This document shows positions 52,901 through 63,190 of a DNA stretch of 64,000 bases, piece by piece (the stretch's first letter is position 1; each line of letters begins with the position of its first letter). The translations under genes were made by a program, and so were the position numbers. This stretch comes from Pyrocephalus nanus (taxonomy: Eukaryota; Chordata; Aves; Passeriformes; Tyrannidae): assembly GCA_038380795.1 (NCBI GenBank), contig CM076265.1, positions 930,001-994,000 of the forward strand, in the 5' to 3' direction. The notes beneath the pieces are model-generated. The model did not search any database, was not told where the DNA came from, and saw nothing but the letters and a program-made list of their open reading frames with translations.

Positions 52901-55900
52901 AAATTATGTTTCCAAGGTAAGTTCCCATTTCAACTCGTCTCTCAACAAACATTTTAAATTAACAAACTAATATTCCAAATTAGCATGTCTAAAAATCCCT
53001 GTGAAACCACTGGGTGCATTTTTACTTGAGCTGCACATCATACATCTCTGTGTAATTAAAAATAGAAGAAACACGTGTATTTCAGTTTACACAAGTAATT
53101 TCTTTTTTCACCTTCCTGTAGCCACGTTTTTCAGTAGCTGCTTGTAATTTTTGCTGCTTTTCTCTCGTTTCCTTTCTAGCCTGCAGTGCGTTATTTTTGC
53201 ACCAGTCCACCTAGACTCTGCCTAAAAAGACTTAGTCCTTGGAGACATCAGCACATCCAGAGGCTTGGCAGAACTCCTTAAGGCCAGGAGCTCAGAGGAC
53301 ATTCCTCCTTCCACAGAACTCACACTGACAGCACAGAACGTCCCACAGAGGCGGCGAAAAGTTGATTAAAGGCCAGCTTCACAGAAAGGGCAAAGAACTA
53401 AGAGAGCCACAGATTATTATTTATTAAAAAATAATATTAAAATTCCCCCTGAAGCGCTCGGAGTTTTAAACTTTACCCTTCTCACACACCAGGTGTTGAT
53501 TAAAACACATTTGTTATAGCGCATGATATTACTCCAAAGCCTGGAGACCAGTGAGTGGACTGTGGGCTTTGATGGCAGATCAGTCACTGGAGAAACACAG
53601 GGCTAAAAGTCAGTCTCTGGAGAGTTCAGGAAGATTTATGTATTTACTTACTATTTCTTTGACTCCAAAGCAGCAGGCTATCCTGATTTAATAATGAAAA
53701 TGGTATTCAATAGATCATAATGCCAGAAATGTCCATTATGATAATCTCCTGCATGGGACACCGCCATGGATTTCATCCCGAGATTGTAATGCTTGACTGG
53801 AGTTAGAACTGAACCTCTAAGTGCTTTTTATCTCTGACATCAAACTCAGGGCTATAAAACAAAAAAAACCCAGCACACACGTGCCAAGTGTGCAATTTAT
53901 GAGTCCTCCACTAAAATGCTCCTGCTAGAAAAGGAGCCAAAGTGACAGCAAAGCAAGTTTTCCTGTTCCTTAAACAGAAATAAATCCAGCTATTTTCACC
54001 ACCAGATCTACTTCAGATTTAAATTAATGTAAAAGACAAGATCATTTGAAAGCACCGCAGAGAATGAAGTGAATGCTACTCATTTACAATTCCTGCAGGG
54101 AGAAGAAGAAAGAAGTTATTTCAAGCTTTTTTGCATCCATATAAAACCATTTGTGGCCTCAGAACCGCAAGAAAAGCCATTTAGGAGATTCACTGACTTG
54201 TGTCAGGTAAAATACCGGTGACAGACTGTCACAGGAAATCACAGGATGCCTTCATGTGCGGTTTTATTCAATTTCCAGACTCAAAAAACGCATCCAATTA
54301 TTGACAGAATTGATCTGAAAGGCAGGGACAACAAAAGGAGGCAGCAGAAGCCAATCCTGCCTGGCTCTGCACCGGAGCAGCGTTATCAGAACTGACCATT
54401 TGGTGCCCTGAATATTTATAAGCGTTTCCCTGCACAGCCGCCCTTCTTTCCATTGAACACCAGCATCCATTCATCCCCTGCGATTTTCCCAAGGAGATTT
54501 CTCTTTGAAAATAGATTAAAAAAAAAAAAAAAGAAGAAGACTCTTCCTCTCCGTTTTACCCACACAACTCGCGTGGCTAAAGCACTGAGAACACCAAAAA
54601 TGTTTATTTTAGTTCGCAGAACCACAATATTTCCCTCCAGCTTCCCTAAATAAGGGGAAACAAGTCCTCTTTTTGGACCAGGTGACAAACACTCCCAGGA
54701 TAAATAAAGAACAACAAGTGTTTTGTCAGACGGGACATCCTCGTACCTTCCTAGTCATCCAAGAGCTCGGAGTTGGAAATGCTGATGTCTGTGTTTGACT
54801 TTGAAAGTTTGGCTCTGCCCTGAAACAGCGCCAAGAGAAGATCCCAAAGGGCTCCTCACATTAATTTCACAAACATTCAGTGACACTGCCAGCCGAGGGA
54901 GGGCACAGGAGGGGTTTTGAGAGCTCCCTTCGTGGCAGGAGGCCTCTTACCTCGGAATTCTGGCCAGGGGACACTCCCTGCACTTATCTACCCGCCATCT
55001 GAATCGCGACATTATCGCCAGGGTATGGGATGGTCTGGGGAAATCACGGCATCCCGGGAGGAGGGGGTGAGCCAGCCCTGTTCAACACTCACCTCAGGGG
55101 TGTGTTCCCTCCTTCACTCCTCCCTCACCACGAGATTATCTTCTGAAGAGACCGAGCCGCTGGGTTTTACAGTTAAACCATGAAGGTGTTAAGCGCGGAA
55201 TAACCCACCCTAAGGATGAGAGACCAGGGAAAGTCCCGAGGCTGCGGGTGGTACACAGAATAGTTTCCTAAACTCCCCGTTCCTCCGAATTTTCCACCGA
55301 GAAATGCGGCATTCCTCAGTGTGACAATGCCAAATAAACAGGACTGTCACAGTTAAAGCCTCCCAAACCGCTCCTCGCTCTCGTAGGAGGACGCCAACAT
55401 TCCTCTATCTGCTTATTTGCTCAAGAGCTCAAAACCTTCGCTTTCCAAAGAAATTACAGGGGTAAGTACCTCAGCACGGTGTTATTCTCATTACCGAGGC
55501 ACACTGGCTTTGGCAAGCCAAGCACAAGCTCGTGTTTACTGCACAGGACAACACAGCTCTCTGCTGCACCAGAAGCAAGCCCCAAGTCACGCATAGCTAG
55601 CTACAAAGTTTGGGCTCAAAAACTGAATTTTTACCACTGCAAAGAAAAAAAAATATATATTAATGTTGTTTTCCCTCTCCGGGCTGCACGTTAAGAACAG
55701 CATCTTTAAGGTGAAGCTGCAAGACACTCACTATGATGCAGATTTTGTTTAAAAGCCACAGTGGTGTTTTCTGAGGAGCACATTTCACCCCACGGTCACA
55801 CAGAACCACGCTTGCACGCCACTTAATGAGTAAAAAACGCTCAAAACAGCAGCTGGTAGAAAGTCAGATGTTTGTCAGGACAACAGGGCTCGGTTTCCCA

Positions 55901-56120
55901 CAGCTTCTGAGCCTTTTACGAGCTGGGACCTCTCAAGAACAGAGCAGGATGGTTCTTGGCTGGCAAAGCCGCCGTGCCCGCTCTGCGCGCACAAACCGCG
56001 AGCGAGATGCGATCCAGATGGCAAGGAAAGCCAAGGAAACCACCGAGTCCACGGAGAGCAAGGGTTTTACTGTAAAGCCCGCTGGTATGAGGACAACAAA
56101 TCGTAAAAGCTGGGCCTTAC

Positions 56121-56982
56121 CGTTGGCGTTTTTCCCGCAGATGAGATGCTCGTAAGGCTGCAGCACTCCCCAGAGCTCCGCGTCGTTGTTGATAACCATC
56201 TCCAGCACCTCGGCCGAGATCTCCCCTCCACCGTCCGGGCTCTGGCTCGCCAAAACCCTGCCCTTGATCTCTTCCACGAGGTTCTCCATGCAAGCCGTCA
56301 GGGAGATGGCCGCGTACTCGTGGATCCTCACCGAGATCCTCGTGTCCACCATCCACCTGAAAAACCTCCCCACCGAGAAGGTGAGGCCGCACCTGGCGGA
56401 CTTCCCTTTCCTCAGCCCGTCCCCCGCGCTCATGCTGTACAGGGACAGAGCCTTGACGGTGGCCAGCACGCAGCTCTCCGACAGCGACCAGCTCTGGATG
56501 AGCTTGATGGCGCTCTGCACCTCGAACCTGGTGCACTTGGAGTGCATCACGCTGAGCCGCTGAGCCTCCCTGGACACCCTGATCAGGGCGCGCCGGAGCA
56601 GCTGCGAGAGCCTCCTGACAGCCTCCTGGGAGAAGCTCCTGCCGTGGCCATCTCCCTTCCCCTTGCGAAGGATCCTGCCGATGTCTTCGTCGGCCCACGG
56701 GTACTCCTCTAGATCGGGCAGCTTAGGGCACTTGGAGAAGATATCCGCGACCTCGGGGTCCTCCGGCAGAACGGTGTTCACGGTATCCCAGCTGTTGTTC
56801 CTACTGTTCATGGAGCCCGAGTAGTACCACCAGTTGCCTCTGTGCTGAGAAGAGGTGAAGGCTTGGGAGTTGGACTTGGAAGAGGAGAGACTGAGGGACC
56901 TGCAGGAATCCCCTGCCCCATAACCAGAGTCCAAAGTCAAATCCTCCAGCGTCTTCAGAGTAGAGCTGTACATCCCAGCCAT
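56121..56982 (-). CDS. ABTB2: ABTB2 first coding exon (partial gene, N-terminal 287 codons plus 1 base)
   Basis: This exon encodes the N-terminus of ABTB2, a large ankyrin-repeat and BTB/POZ protein. It opens with MAG, then [20 protein letters not shown], which agrees with my memory of vertebrate ABTB2 and not of the paralogue ABTB3/BTBD11. Residues 1-70 are Ser/Asn-rich and probably disordered. Residues about 115-165 and 195-275 look like two histone folds; the second has the H2A-like core [15 protein letters not shown] (about 196-210) and [11 protein letters not shown] (264-274). The start is secure: an in-frame TAA lies at 56995-56997, 12 bases upstream of the ATG. The exon ends after the residues GKNAN with a GTAAGG donor (GT at 56119-56120), so it is phase 1; the open frame past that point is intron. 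Ankyrin repeats and the BTB domain are encoded beyond the window. The Kozak -3 base is C, which is weak, while +4 is G. Confidence 0.96.
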
Positions 56983-57230
56983 AGGAAAAAGAATTTAAAG
57001 CCAAGCGGCAGCGCAGCGCGAAAGGTGAGGCCGGGGGCACAGCCCTACCGAGCCACCAGCGGCGCCGGAGGAGAGGCGGCAGAGCGGGAAGGAGCCCTCC
57101 CCGAGGGCCCGGCTCGCTCCATCCCTTTTGGAGGAGGCTGCGATGGGGGATCCCAACCCCGGGAAAGCTGCGGAGGCTCCGGCGGGCGGGACGGGAGCGC
57201 AACTTGCCCGGAGCGGCTCCGCCGCCGCAT
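56983..57230 (-). other. ABTB2: Putative ABTB2 5' untranslated region and transcription start zone
   Basis: GC-rich sequence immediately upstream of the ABTB2 ATG, lying between the start codon and the promoter-like motifs. No TATA box is evident, as expected for a CpG-island promoter, so initiation is probably dispersed. The exact start site cannot be read from sequence. An in-frame stop 12 bases before the ATG shows the coding frame does not extend upstream. Confidence 0.5.
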
Positions 57231-57308
57231 GCAAATGAGGGATTCGCCCAACAGCCAATCAGCGGCCGAGGAGGAGGCCGGTTGGCCAATGAGGGGAGAG
57301 GTGGGCGG
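57229..57308 (-). promoter_or_regulatory. ABTB2: Candidate ABTB2 core and proximal promoter (octamer, two CCAAT boxes, GC box)
   Basis: Within 80 bases there is an octamer ATGCAAAT at 57229-57236 (POU-factor type), a CCAAT box in AGCCAATCAG at 57255-57259, a second in GGCCAATGAG at 57286-57290 (NF-Y type), and a GC box GGGCGG at 57303-57308 (Sp/KLF type). The spacing of about 31 bases between the CCAAT boxes is typical of paired NF-Y sites. The cluster sits 247-326 bases upstream of the ABTB2 ATG, inside the CpG island. Motif identity is visible; promoter activity is inferred. Confidence 0.65.
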
Positions 57309-57350
57309 GGCGAGGGGAGACCGGGACACCGGGAGCGGGACGCGCCGTGC

Positions 57351-57426
57351 GGGCGGTGACCCCGGCCCGGGGAGCCGAACGGGTCCGAACGGACCCGTTC
57401 GGCTCCCCGGGCCGGGGTCACCGCCC
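57351..57426. repeat. Perfect GC-rich palindrome, 37-bp arms with 2-bp AA spacer
   Basis: The left arm 57351-57387 is the exact reverse complement of the right arm 57390-57426, with only AA at 57388-57389 between them. The arms begin GGGCGGTGACCCCGG. Outside the arms the flanks differ (GTGC on the left, TAAAAG on the right), so the symmetry is confined to these 76 bases. It lies 369-444 bases upstream of the ABTB2 ATG. It could extrude as a cruciform, or be a fold-back created by template switching in the genome or during sequencing. Confidence 0.97.
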
Positions 57427-58056
57427 TAAAAGGGGATTTTATGGGGCGGCCGCGGAGCTCCCGAGGGGGTTTGGGGTTTTTCCCCCGTGGCGGAGCCCGG
57501 CACGGAGCGCAGGAGCCCCGGCTCGGCCCCGCGCGGAGCGAGGGCGCCCCCGCGCGGCCGCGCCCGGGAGCGGCAGCGCAGGGACGAAGGGGGGGGCCCT
57601 TTTCGGATCGCGGGGATTTCGCTTTAAATATAAATAGCTACTAAATTTCAGTTTAAAAAAAAAAAAAATGCACTTTTCACGGCTTCCTGCAAGGGCGCGG
57701 CCCTCCCCCGCAAGCCCCCAAGAGAGATCCTATCGTCCACAACCACCCGAGCTCAGGAGGGGAACGGCATCCCTGAGAATGTTTTGCAATGGTGCCAAAG
57801 TGTATAAAACGCTTAAAATCGGATTTTTATCGGCTGGCTCAAAAGGATTCCGAGTTTTTTTCCTCTCCATTCTTGCCACACACTCAGTGTTTGTAAGACA
57901 GGAGTGAAAAGGTACTTGTTGAAGACAAGATTTCTCACCAATTATATTCCCCCCCCTCCCCTAAATTACAGAGTGGATCTGGAGAATTTGACACCAAAAT
58001 ATACAGATCTTACACAGTCCTGTAACTTGCCTGCAGGTTTAAAAAAGAAATCATTT

Positions 58057-58097
58057 TATATATATATATCTATATATATCTATATATATCTATATCT
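58057..58097. repeat. Microsatellite (TATATATATC)n
   Basis: A 10-base unit TATATATATC repeats about three and a half times, ending in TATATCTTTT. Confidence 0.92.
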
Positions 58098-60121
58098 TTT
58101 CCATAGTAATGTCCCTTACAAGATACAGCTTCCAGGCATTATCAGCTTCAATACCTGGAGAATGCCTTCCAGAATCTCCTTTTGTGTTTTTTGTACACCA
58201 CTTAGAGACAGTAAGAAATAGATCACAACTATCAGGTATCAATTAAATACTTCAAAAATCATATTTTACTTATGTATTTCTGCTCACAGGATCAACCAGC
58301 CCCTGTTTATACTAAAAAAGAGAGGACTTCACAGGGTGTACTAACTTTCTACTAGCTGACCCTTAAAACTGATTAAAAAAACCCAACCAAACACCAAAAT
58401 ATCTTCTTTTATCTTTCTTAGACCAAAGCCCAACTGTAATTCAGCTCTCTGCTTTTTCACAGCTTCTTTCCATGAGAACATGAACATAGAGCAAAAGTTG
58501 TCTGATAAAACCAGACCTGATTCTCTCAAAGTCATTCCAATTTATTTGGAAATCTTATCACCTCAGCATCTCCTTTGTGCTCCACAGTCCGCTCAGAAAT
58601 AGATATTTTTACCACACAACTAATACCTCATTCAGGTGTTATTTTACAGATCAAAGCTAACTCTGCTATTTTGTCATATTTTTTTAAGGTTTGAGCTCTA
58701 TTTTTAAGAGTCTCAAACCCAGTGAAGACACCAGAGCTGACAGTGCACATGGTAAATAGGTTTATGAATGTGTGACAATGCATAACTGACTCATACCACA
58801 GCTTTGAGTCTTATGCATTCAGTCAATACACTAAATTTTGATAATAATCTTTCCTCTCTTACATCTGTATTTAATCCTCTATATTTGGTGCCACGGGCCA
58901 CTGCAGGGCTCTTAAGTGTGACTTTTGTGGTGCCCATCCCTCACTCCCCACATCTCTCCATTATATCCTCAAAATAAGGGGGTTTTTTTGGATCTTGTTT
59001 TAACAAAACTACCTGTTAATTCTTTAAAGATGGTACACAGAAAACTCTTCATTTTGTGTTGCCTCTTGGCAAAAGCCTTCCCTAAAACTCATCCTGTTCC
59101 ATCGACCCCTTAGGAGTCAAGCCTCAAGCTCTAAGATACTGAACACAGTGAAGAGCCCAGGTCATGCATCTCAACACCAATGAAAACAGCTTATCATTCC
59201 CTGATTTGTAAGGCACAATAAGTATTTGGCTTTTTTGCATGTTTCATGAGCAATAACAATAGCAAGTTATTTTTGTGTGATAAAAGTCAACTTTCTACAG
59301 GCAGAGTTTCTCATCATCACTTCTCTCTAAAATTGAAGGTAGAAGTAGAAGGTATCACAAGTCTTACAGGAACATGAGGAAAACAGATAAAACACATAAC
59401 AGTGAGAGTTCCACTATAAATAAAAACCTGACAGTCAAGAAGCCCAACTTTCCTTCACGTAAAGAGTGTGGATGTGAATTATTCTAGCTCTGATGATCCA
59501 CAGAGTTTTAAAATTTGAATTCAAAGCACACCAGAACTCATCAGAATTTAAAAGCCACAGCATTCTCTGATACACAAATATCAACCAAATGAACAGCCAA
59601 CTTATTTAAAAATAATAAGTTTGCTTTAAAGAAACGCAACAGTCAAAGCAGACATAAAATCCCTGTGAAGTTAATCTGTACCAAAGACTCCAAATCAATA
59701 CTTCTCGAAGCAACCCATTAATCTCTTACTTGTTCAAACAAAGCTCAGAGAACTTCTAGAAAACAACATTCACACACAGACTGTGGAGAATAATTTCTAC
59801 ATCCCACAGAAACTTATTTTGGTCACATGAAGCAAAGAAGACTCAAGAATTTCCAGCAAAAAAAGACCAAGAAATATATTAATAACAAAACTGTCCTTAC
59901 CAGAGCCCTCAACAAAAGCTGCTGGAGTGGCACGACCGAGGCTTGGAGCAGTAGCTGGAGCACAGCTGGCAGAGGAGCCCTTTTCAAACCTCATTGCCTG
60001 CAGCTGTGGCAGGGGGTGTTGATGAGCCCAGCAGCTGGGACCTGCTACTGCAGGGGTGTTTCTGGAAATTTCCTTCTCAAGCTGCTGGCTCTGCCTTGAG
60101 CAGGTGCTAATGGCATTTTCC

Positions 60122-60178
60122 TTATAGTATAGTATATTATATATATATACTATATATAGAGCTTATATAGTGTATAGT
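60122..60178. repeat. AT-rich self-complementary repeat
   Basis: TATAGTATAGTATATTATAT runs into an alternating AT core and ACTATATATAG, so the tract can fold on itself. It ends in TATATAGTGTATAG. Confidence 0.85.
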
Positions 60179-61754
60179 TTCTTAATTTACTGCATTTTAC
60201 CTGCACCATTCAGAGCTAACTTTGTTAATAAACTGGAGCTCTGTTAACAGCTGATGCCCATCACCTGAAAATCAGGGTGAGCCCACACCCCAGAGGATGT
60301 GGGGGAAACAGAGATGAAGCAGGTGAATCACATTATCAGGCCTAAATGAAATGGGGAAAAAAAAATAACTTACTGCAGTTAGGAGAACACATTTTGCATA
60401 TTTTCAGAGCAACACTGATGGAGAGATAACAAAAATCTGGTTTTCTGTACAGCAAAGGCACTCAGTTTATTGTCTAACTATCTGATGGTCAGTTGAACAA
60501 GTCATCAAACACTCACTGCTGACCTCACAACGGGCAAAGAAAAAAAGAGGAACCAGCTGTACCTTCCAAACTGAAGAGGAACTTTATTCAACATGTAATA
60601 ACTCAAATTCTTCTTCCCTTATTAATTTTGTGCAGAAGGGGCTCTGCAAAGGTTACAATACTTACATTTCAGAATGTGCTAATTGGTAATTCAGGTAAAT
60701 TTGCCTGTAGCACCGATGAAAATTGAGAAAGAGAACACAGAATGTCATGAATGTAGAATTTCAGGTATAATACTACCCCTGGTGTAAACTTTTCAGGTAA
60801 GGTAGAACTCACTGGAGTCTCGTGCAGAGAGTACACCGAAGAAATATTCAGGATTTTTAGTAACAAGTGGCTATTCTGCCTTCTCACTGCCTTGGTTTTA
60901 TCTGTGTGATTTAGCACAGACTAAATCTACATTTTGCTATTAACAATTCCACAGAAACACTCCTGCCTAACAAATACTGCCTCCATTTTTTTTTCCCACT
61001 CAACTAATTAGTCTGATAAAAGGCATTACTTGTCCTTACATAACTTGCCTGGCTGATATCCTTAGGCTGTCAATTAGAACATCATTTCTATTTAAAAAAG
61101 ATCAGCCAGGTAAATTTGCTTAGCATAGGAAATCAGCACAGATTAGCTCCACTGTTATTTGTAATGACAGATAAGGCAGAGCTTCTCAAAATTAATCCTG
61201 TCAGGAAATGAGGGGTCATGTCTATCATGGCTAACAGTGACTGCTAAGCAAAGACCTTTTAAAAAACAGTAATTGCTGAAGATTTTCTATAACAACCTGC
61301 TCCTGACACACATTTTCAAGTATGGAAAGCACGAGAGCCACTGAGAATCTATTAAAAACGTGCTTTCTACTTTCAAAAGCTGCCTTTTGTAGTAGATATA
61401 ATTACAGAGAGAAGTAAGGGGGAGTGAATTCTCCTCTAGGGAGGAGTAACCACCTGCATCACTGCAAGCTGGGGGCTCACCAGCTGGAAAACAGCTTTGG
61501 ATAAACATATCTGGTGGTCCTGCTGGAAAACAAGTCGGGTGTGAGCTGGCAGTGCATCCTTGTGGCAAAGAAAAAAAAGCCAGCAGCATCCTGAAGTGCA
61601 TCAGGAAAAGCACTGCCAGCAGGTGGAGAAGGTGAACCTTCCCTCTGCTCTGGAGAGATGATATTTTGATGTCTAAACACCTGATAGGGGCAGAGTAAAA
61701 AAGAAAAAAAATGTTGACACAAAATCTTCCATTTCAAAACTTAAACCCCCCTCT

Positions 61755-61925
61755 GGAAGGCGTTCCCCAGGGAGGTTCTGGAGTCTCCACACTCGGAGAT
61801 ATCCAAAACTCAGCTGGCAACAACCCTGGCCAAGCTGCTTTAGCTGACTGTGCTTTGGTGATTGGGCTAAAAGATCTCCAGGGGTGCCTTCCAACCTCGG
61901 CAAGAGTTGTGTGAATTGTGCTCCC
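61755..61925 (+). mobile_element. CR1 LINE 3' fragment in the ABTB2 5' flank
   Basis: GTTCCCCAGGGAGGTTCTGG followed by AGTCTCCACACTCGGAGATA, then GATCTCCAGGGGTGCCTTCC and AACCTCGGCAAG, matches the order of the CR1 3' end in sense orientation (the LPREV..SPSLE region and tail). A central piece is diverged. Confidence 0.88.
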
Positions 61926-63190
61926 TCCAGTGTGAAGTGCAGAGGGATGAACCATTCCCAGCACAACGTCCCCTTCCCAAAGTCAGCTCCTCTGCCTGCA
62001 TTTGGAATCCTCTGACCTTTAAACATTTCTGCTTAATTTAGTTTTTGATATCTCTTAATTCAGCACACATTTCAGAGGTGAAACATCCTAAACACTAAGA
62101 ATGAAAGTGGCATTGAAGATCCTTCCCACACTTGTCAGATGCAGGGAACAGCCTCCTTCCTCAGCCACAGTTCCACCTGTGATGTGTTTATTCTGTTTGC
62201 TTTGAAAACATTTTGAAGTAGAGAAGGCAAACTAATCCTGGAAATAACCAGAGCCATTTTAACTAATTTAAAATGCGATCCTCAACAAACATTGGACATT
62301 TCTGTCCAGAAATTTGGAGTGGATGAAGGCACTGAGGCCTCTTTTCTCACCTTCTCATTCTTCTCATTTCAGCTCTGACTATTAATTACAATTTTACAGT
62401 GCCTGCATTTTCTTTCTCGTGCAGGGATGGAGCAACTGGAACATTCTGAGAGCCATTAGGCATTACCAAAGAGCTGCAAATAATGATGTTGCTCTTCAGC
62501 ATTTAACAGCTACTAATTCATAACATCCAGCTATAAAGTTACAGCAGGATAAACTTCCCCAGTCACCCAAATACTTAACCCTGATATAACACCGGGTCTG
62601 CCAAGCCTGTGTGATTAGCTACCAATGTGAAATAACTCTTGGGAGGCACTTAAAATAATCTCAGTTACCATGGGGTCACACGTCAATGTTTCCACTGCTG
62701 TATCACAAACCTGCTGCAGCTCTGGGGGCCAAAATACTCACATATTTGGAAGAACTTCGTGCCAAAACTGCACTTATTGCTGTGACTGTTACATTAACCT
62801 GTCTCATGAGGCACTTGATAGAGCAAATTAAATGTATGGATGGCATAGGATGTGTGTCATGTTTCCTGGGATGTGTGCACTGAAATAATGTTCATGTCCT
62901 CAATTGCCTCTTATTAGCCAGGGACACACTGTTAACAATAACATGATCAAGAGTCAGTCACTGTGATCACAGAGTCAGTGGAAGGAACAGCCATAGTTAA
63001 ATATTGTATTTTTTATAACCAGTCAGGAAGTTGCCAGGAAGCCAAACAGAGTATCATCTTCTAACAGCGCTGTGAAGTGGATGCCTGGAAGCCCATGCTG
63101 AGATGAGTGGTTATATACAACAGCAAACAGTGCTGAAAAGAACTGAAGACAAATTATTAGGGGACATTCAAGGGCAAACCCCAAATCCTA
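61926..63190. other. ABTB2 5' flank, intergenic, no gene recognised
   Basis: Unique AT-moderate sequence between the CR1 fragment and the CpG-enriched right end. Nothing further supported. Confidence 0.6.

Larger units (their letters stand above)
48083..56099. other. Intronic sequence between the 48-kb hairpin and ABTB2 exon 1
   Basis: No supported gene. 53640-54060 is unique AT-rich sequence with TAATAATG, TTATGATAATC and similar words, a possible regulatory element. CpG frequency rises modestly in 54900-56100 as the promoter island is approached. Confidence 0.6.
1..56120 (-). other. ABTB2: ABTB2 intron 1 (partial, continues past the left edge)
   Basis: The sequence left of the exon 1 donor at 56120 is downstream of ABTB2 exon 1 on the minus strand. 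I found no reading frame matching the next ABTB2 segment, which in the family continues straight into the region before the ankyrin repeats, so exon 2 is inferred to lie beyond position 1. A very long first intron fits what I recall of mammalian ABTB2, a gene of roughly 200 kb. The open frames inside this interval are mostly under 170 codons, lack recognisable domains, and often run through simple repeats or CR1 fragments. Intron status is an inference from the exon order, not a direct observation of both splice sites. Confidence 0.8.
56100..57640. other. CpG island spanning ABTB2 exon 1 and promoter
   Basis: Base composition switches abruptly from AT-moderate intron to dense C+G with frequent CpG dinucleotides across exon 1, then through the promoter motifs and on past the palindrome to about 57620. 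It returns to AT-rich sequence after 57640. The island extends some 330 bases upstream of the GC box, which leaves room for divergent (plus-strand) transcription, but I see no conserved coding exon on that side. Confidence 0.85.
57641..61754. other. ABTB2 5' flank, intergenic, no gene recognised
   Basis: Begins with an A-run at 57655-57667, then AT-rich DNA with the microsatellites listed separately. Open frames are under 110 codons and without domains. Confidence 0.65.

Noticed and set aside
55933..56120. Continuation of the ABTB2 frame past residue 288
   Set aside because: A canonical GTAAGG donor occurs exactly where the family protein leaves exon 1 (after GKNAN), and the following residues do not match the family.
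1..56120. ABTB2 exon 2 or a nested gene within the intron
   Set aside because: No frame shows the expected continuation of ABTB2 or any other known protein domain. A short exon without obvious similarity cannot be fully excluded by eye.
56117..56712. Open frames of 125-193 codons overlapping ABTB2 exon 1 in other frames and on the opposite strand
   Set aside because: They are GC-rich shadows of the ABTB2 coding frame, low in complexity and rich in Arg, Gly and Pro.
56801..57429. Open frames of about 200 codons on both strands over the CpG island
   Set aside because: Absence of stop codons is expected in very GC-rich DNA; the translations are Pro/Arg/Gly-rich with no domain, and one of them runs through the palindrome.
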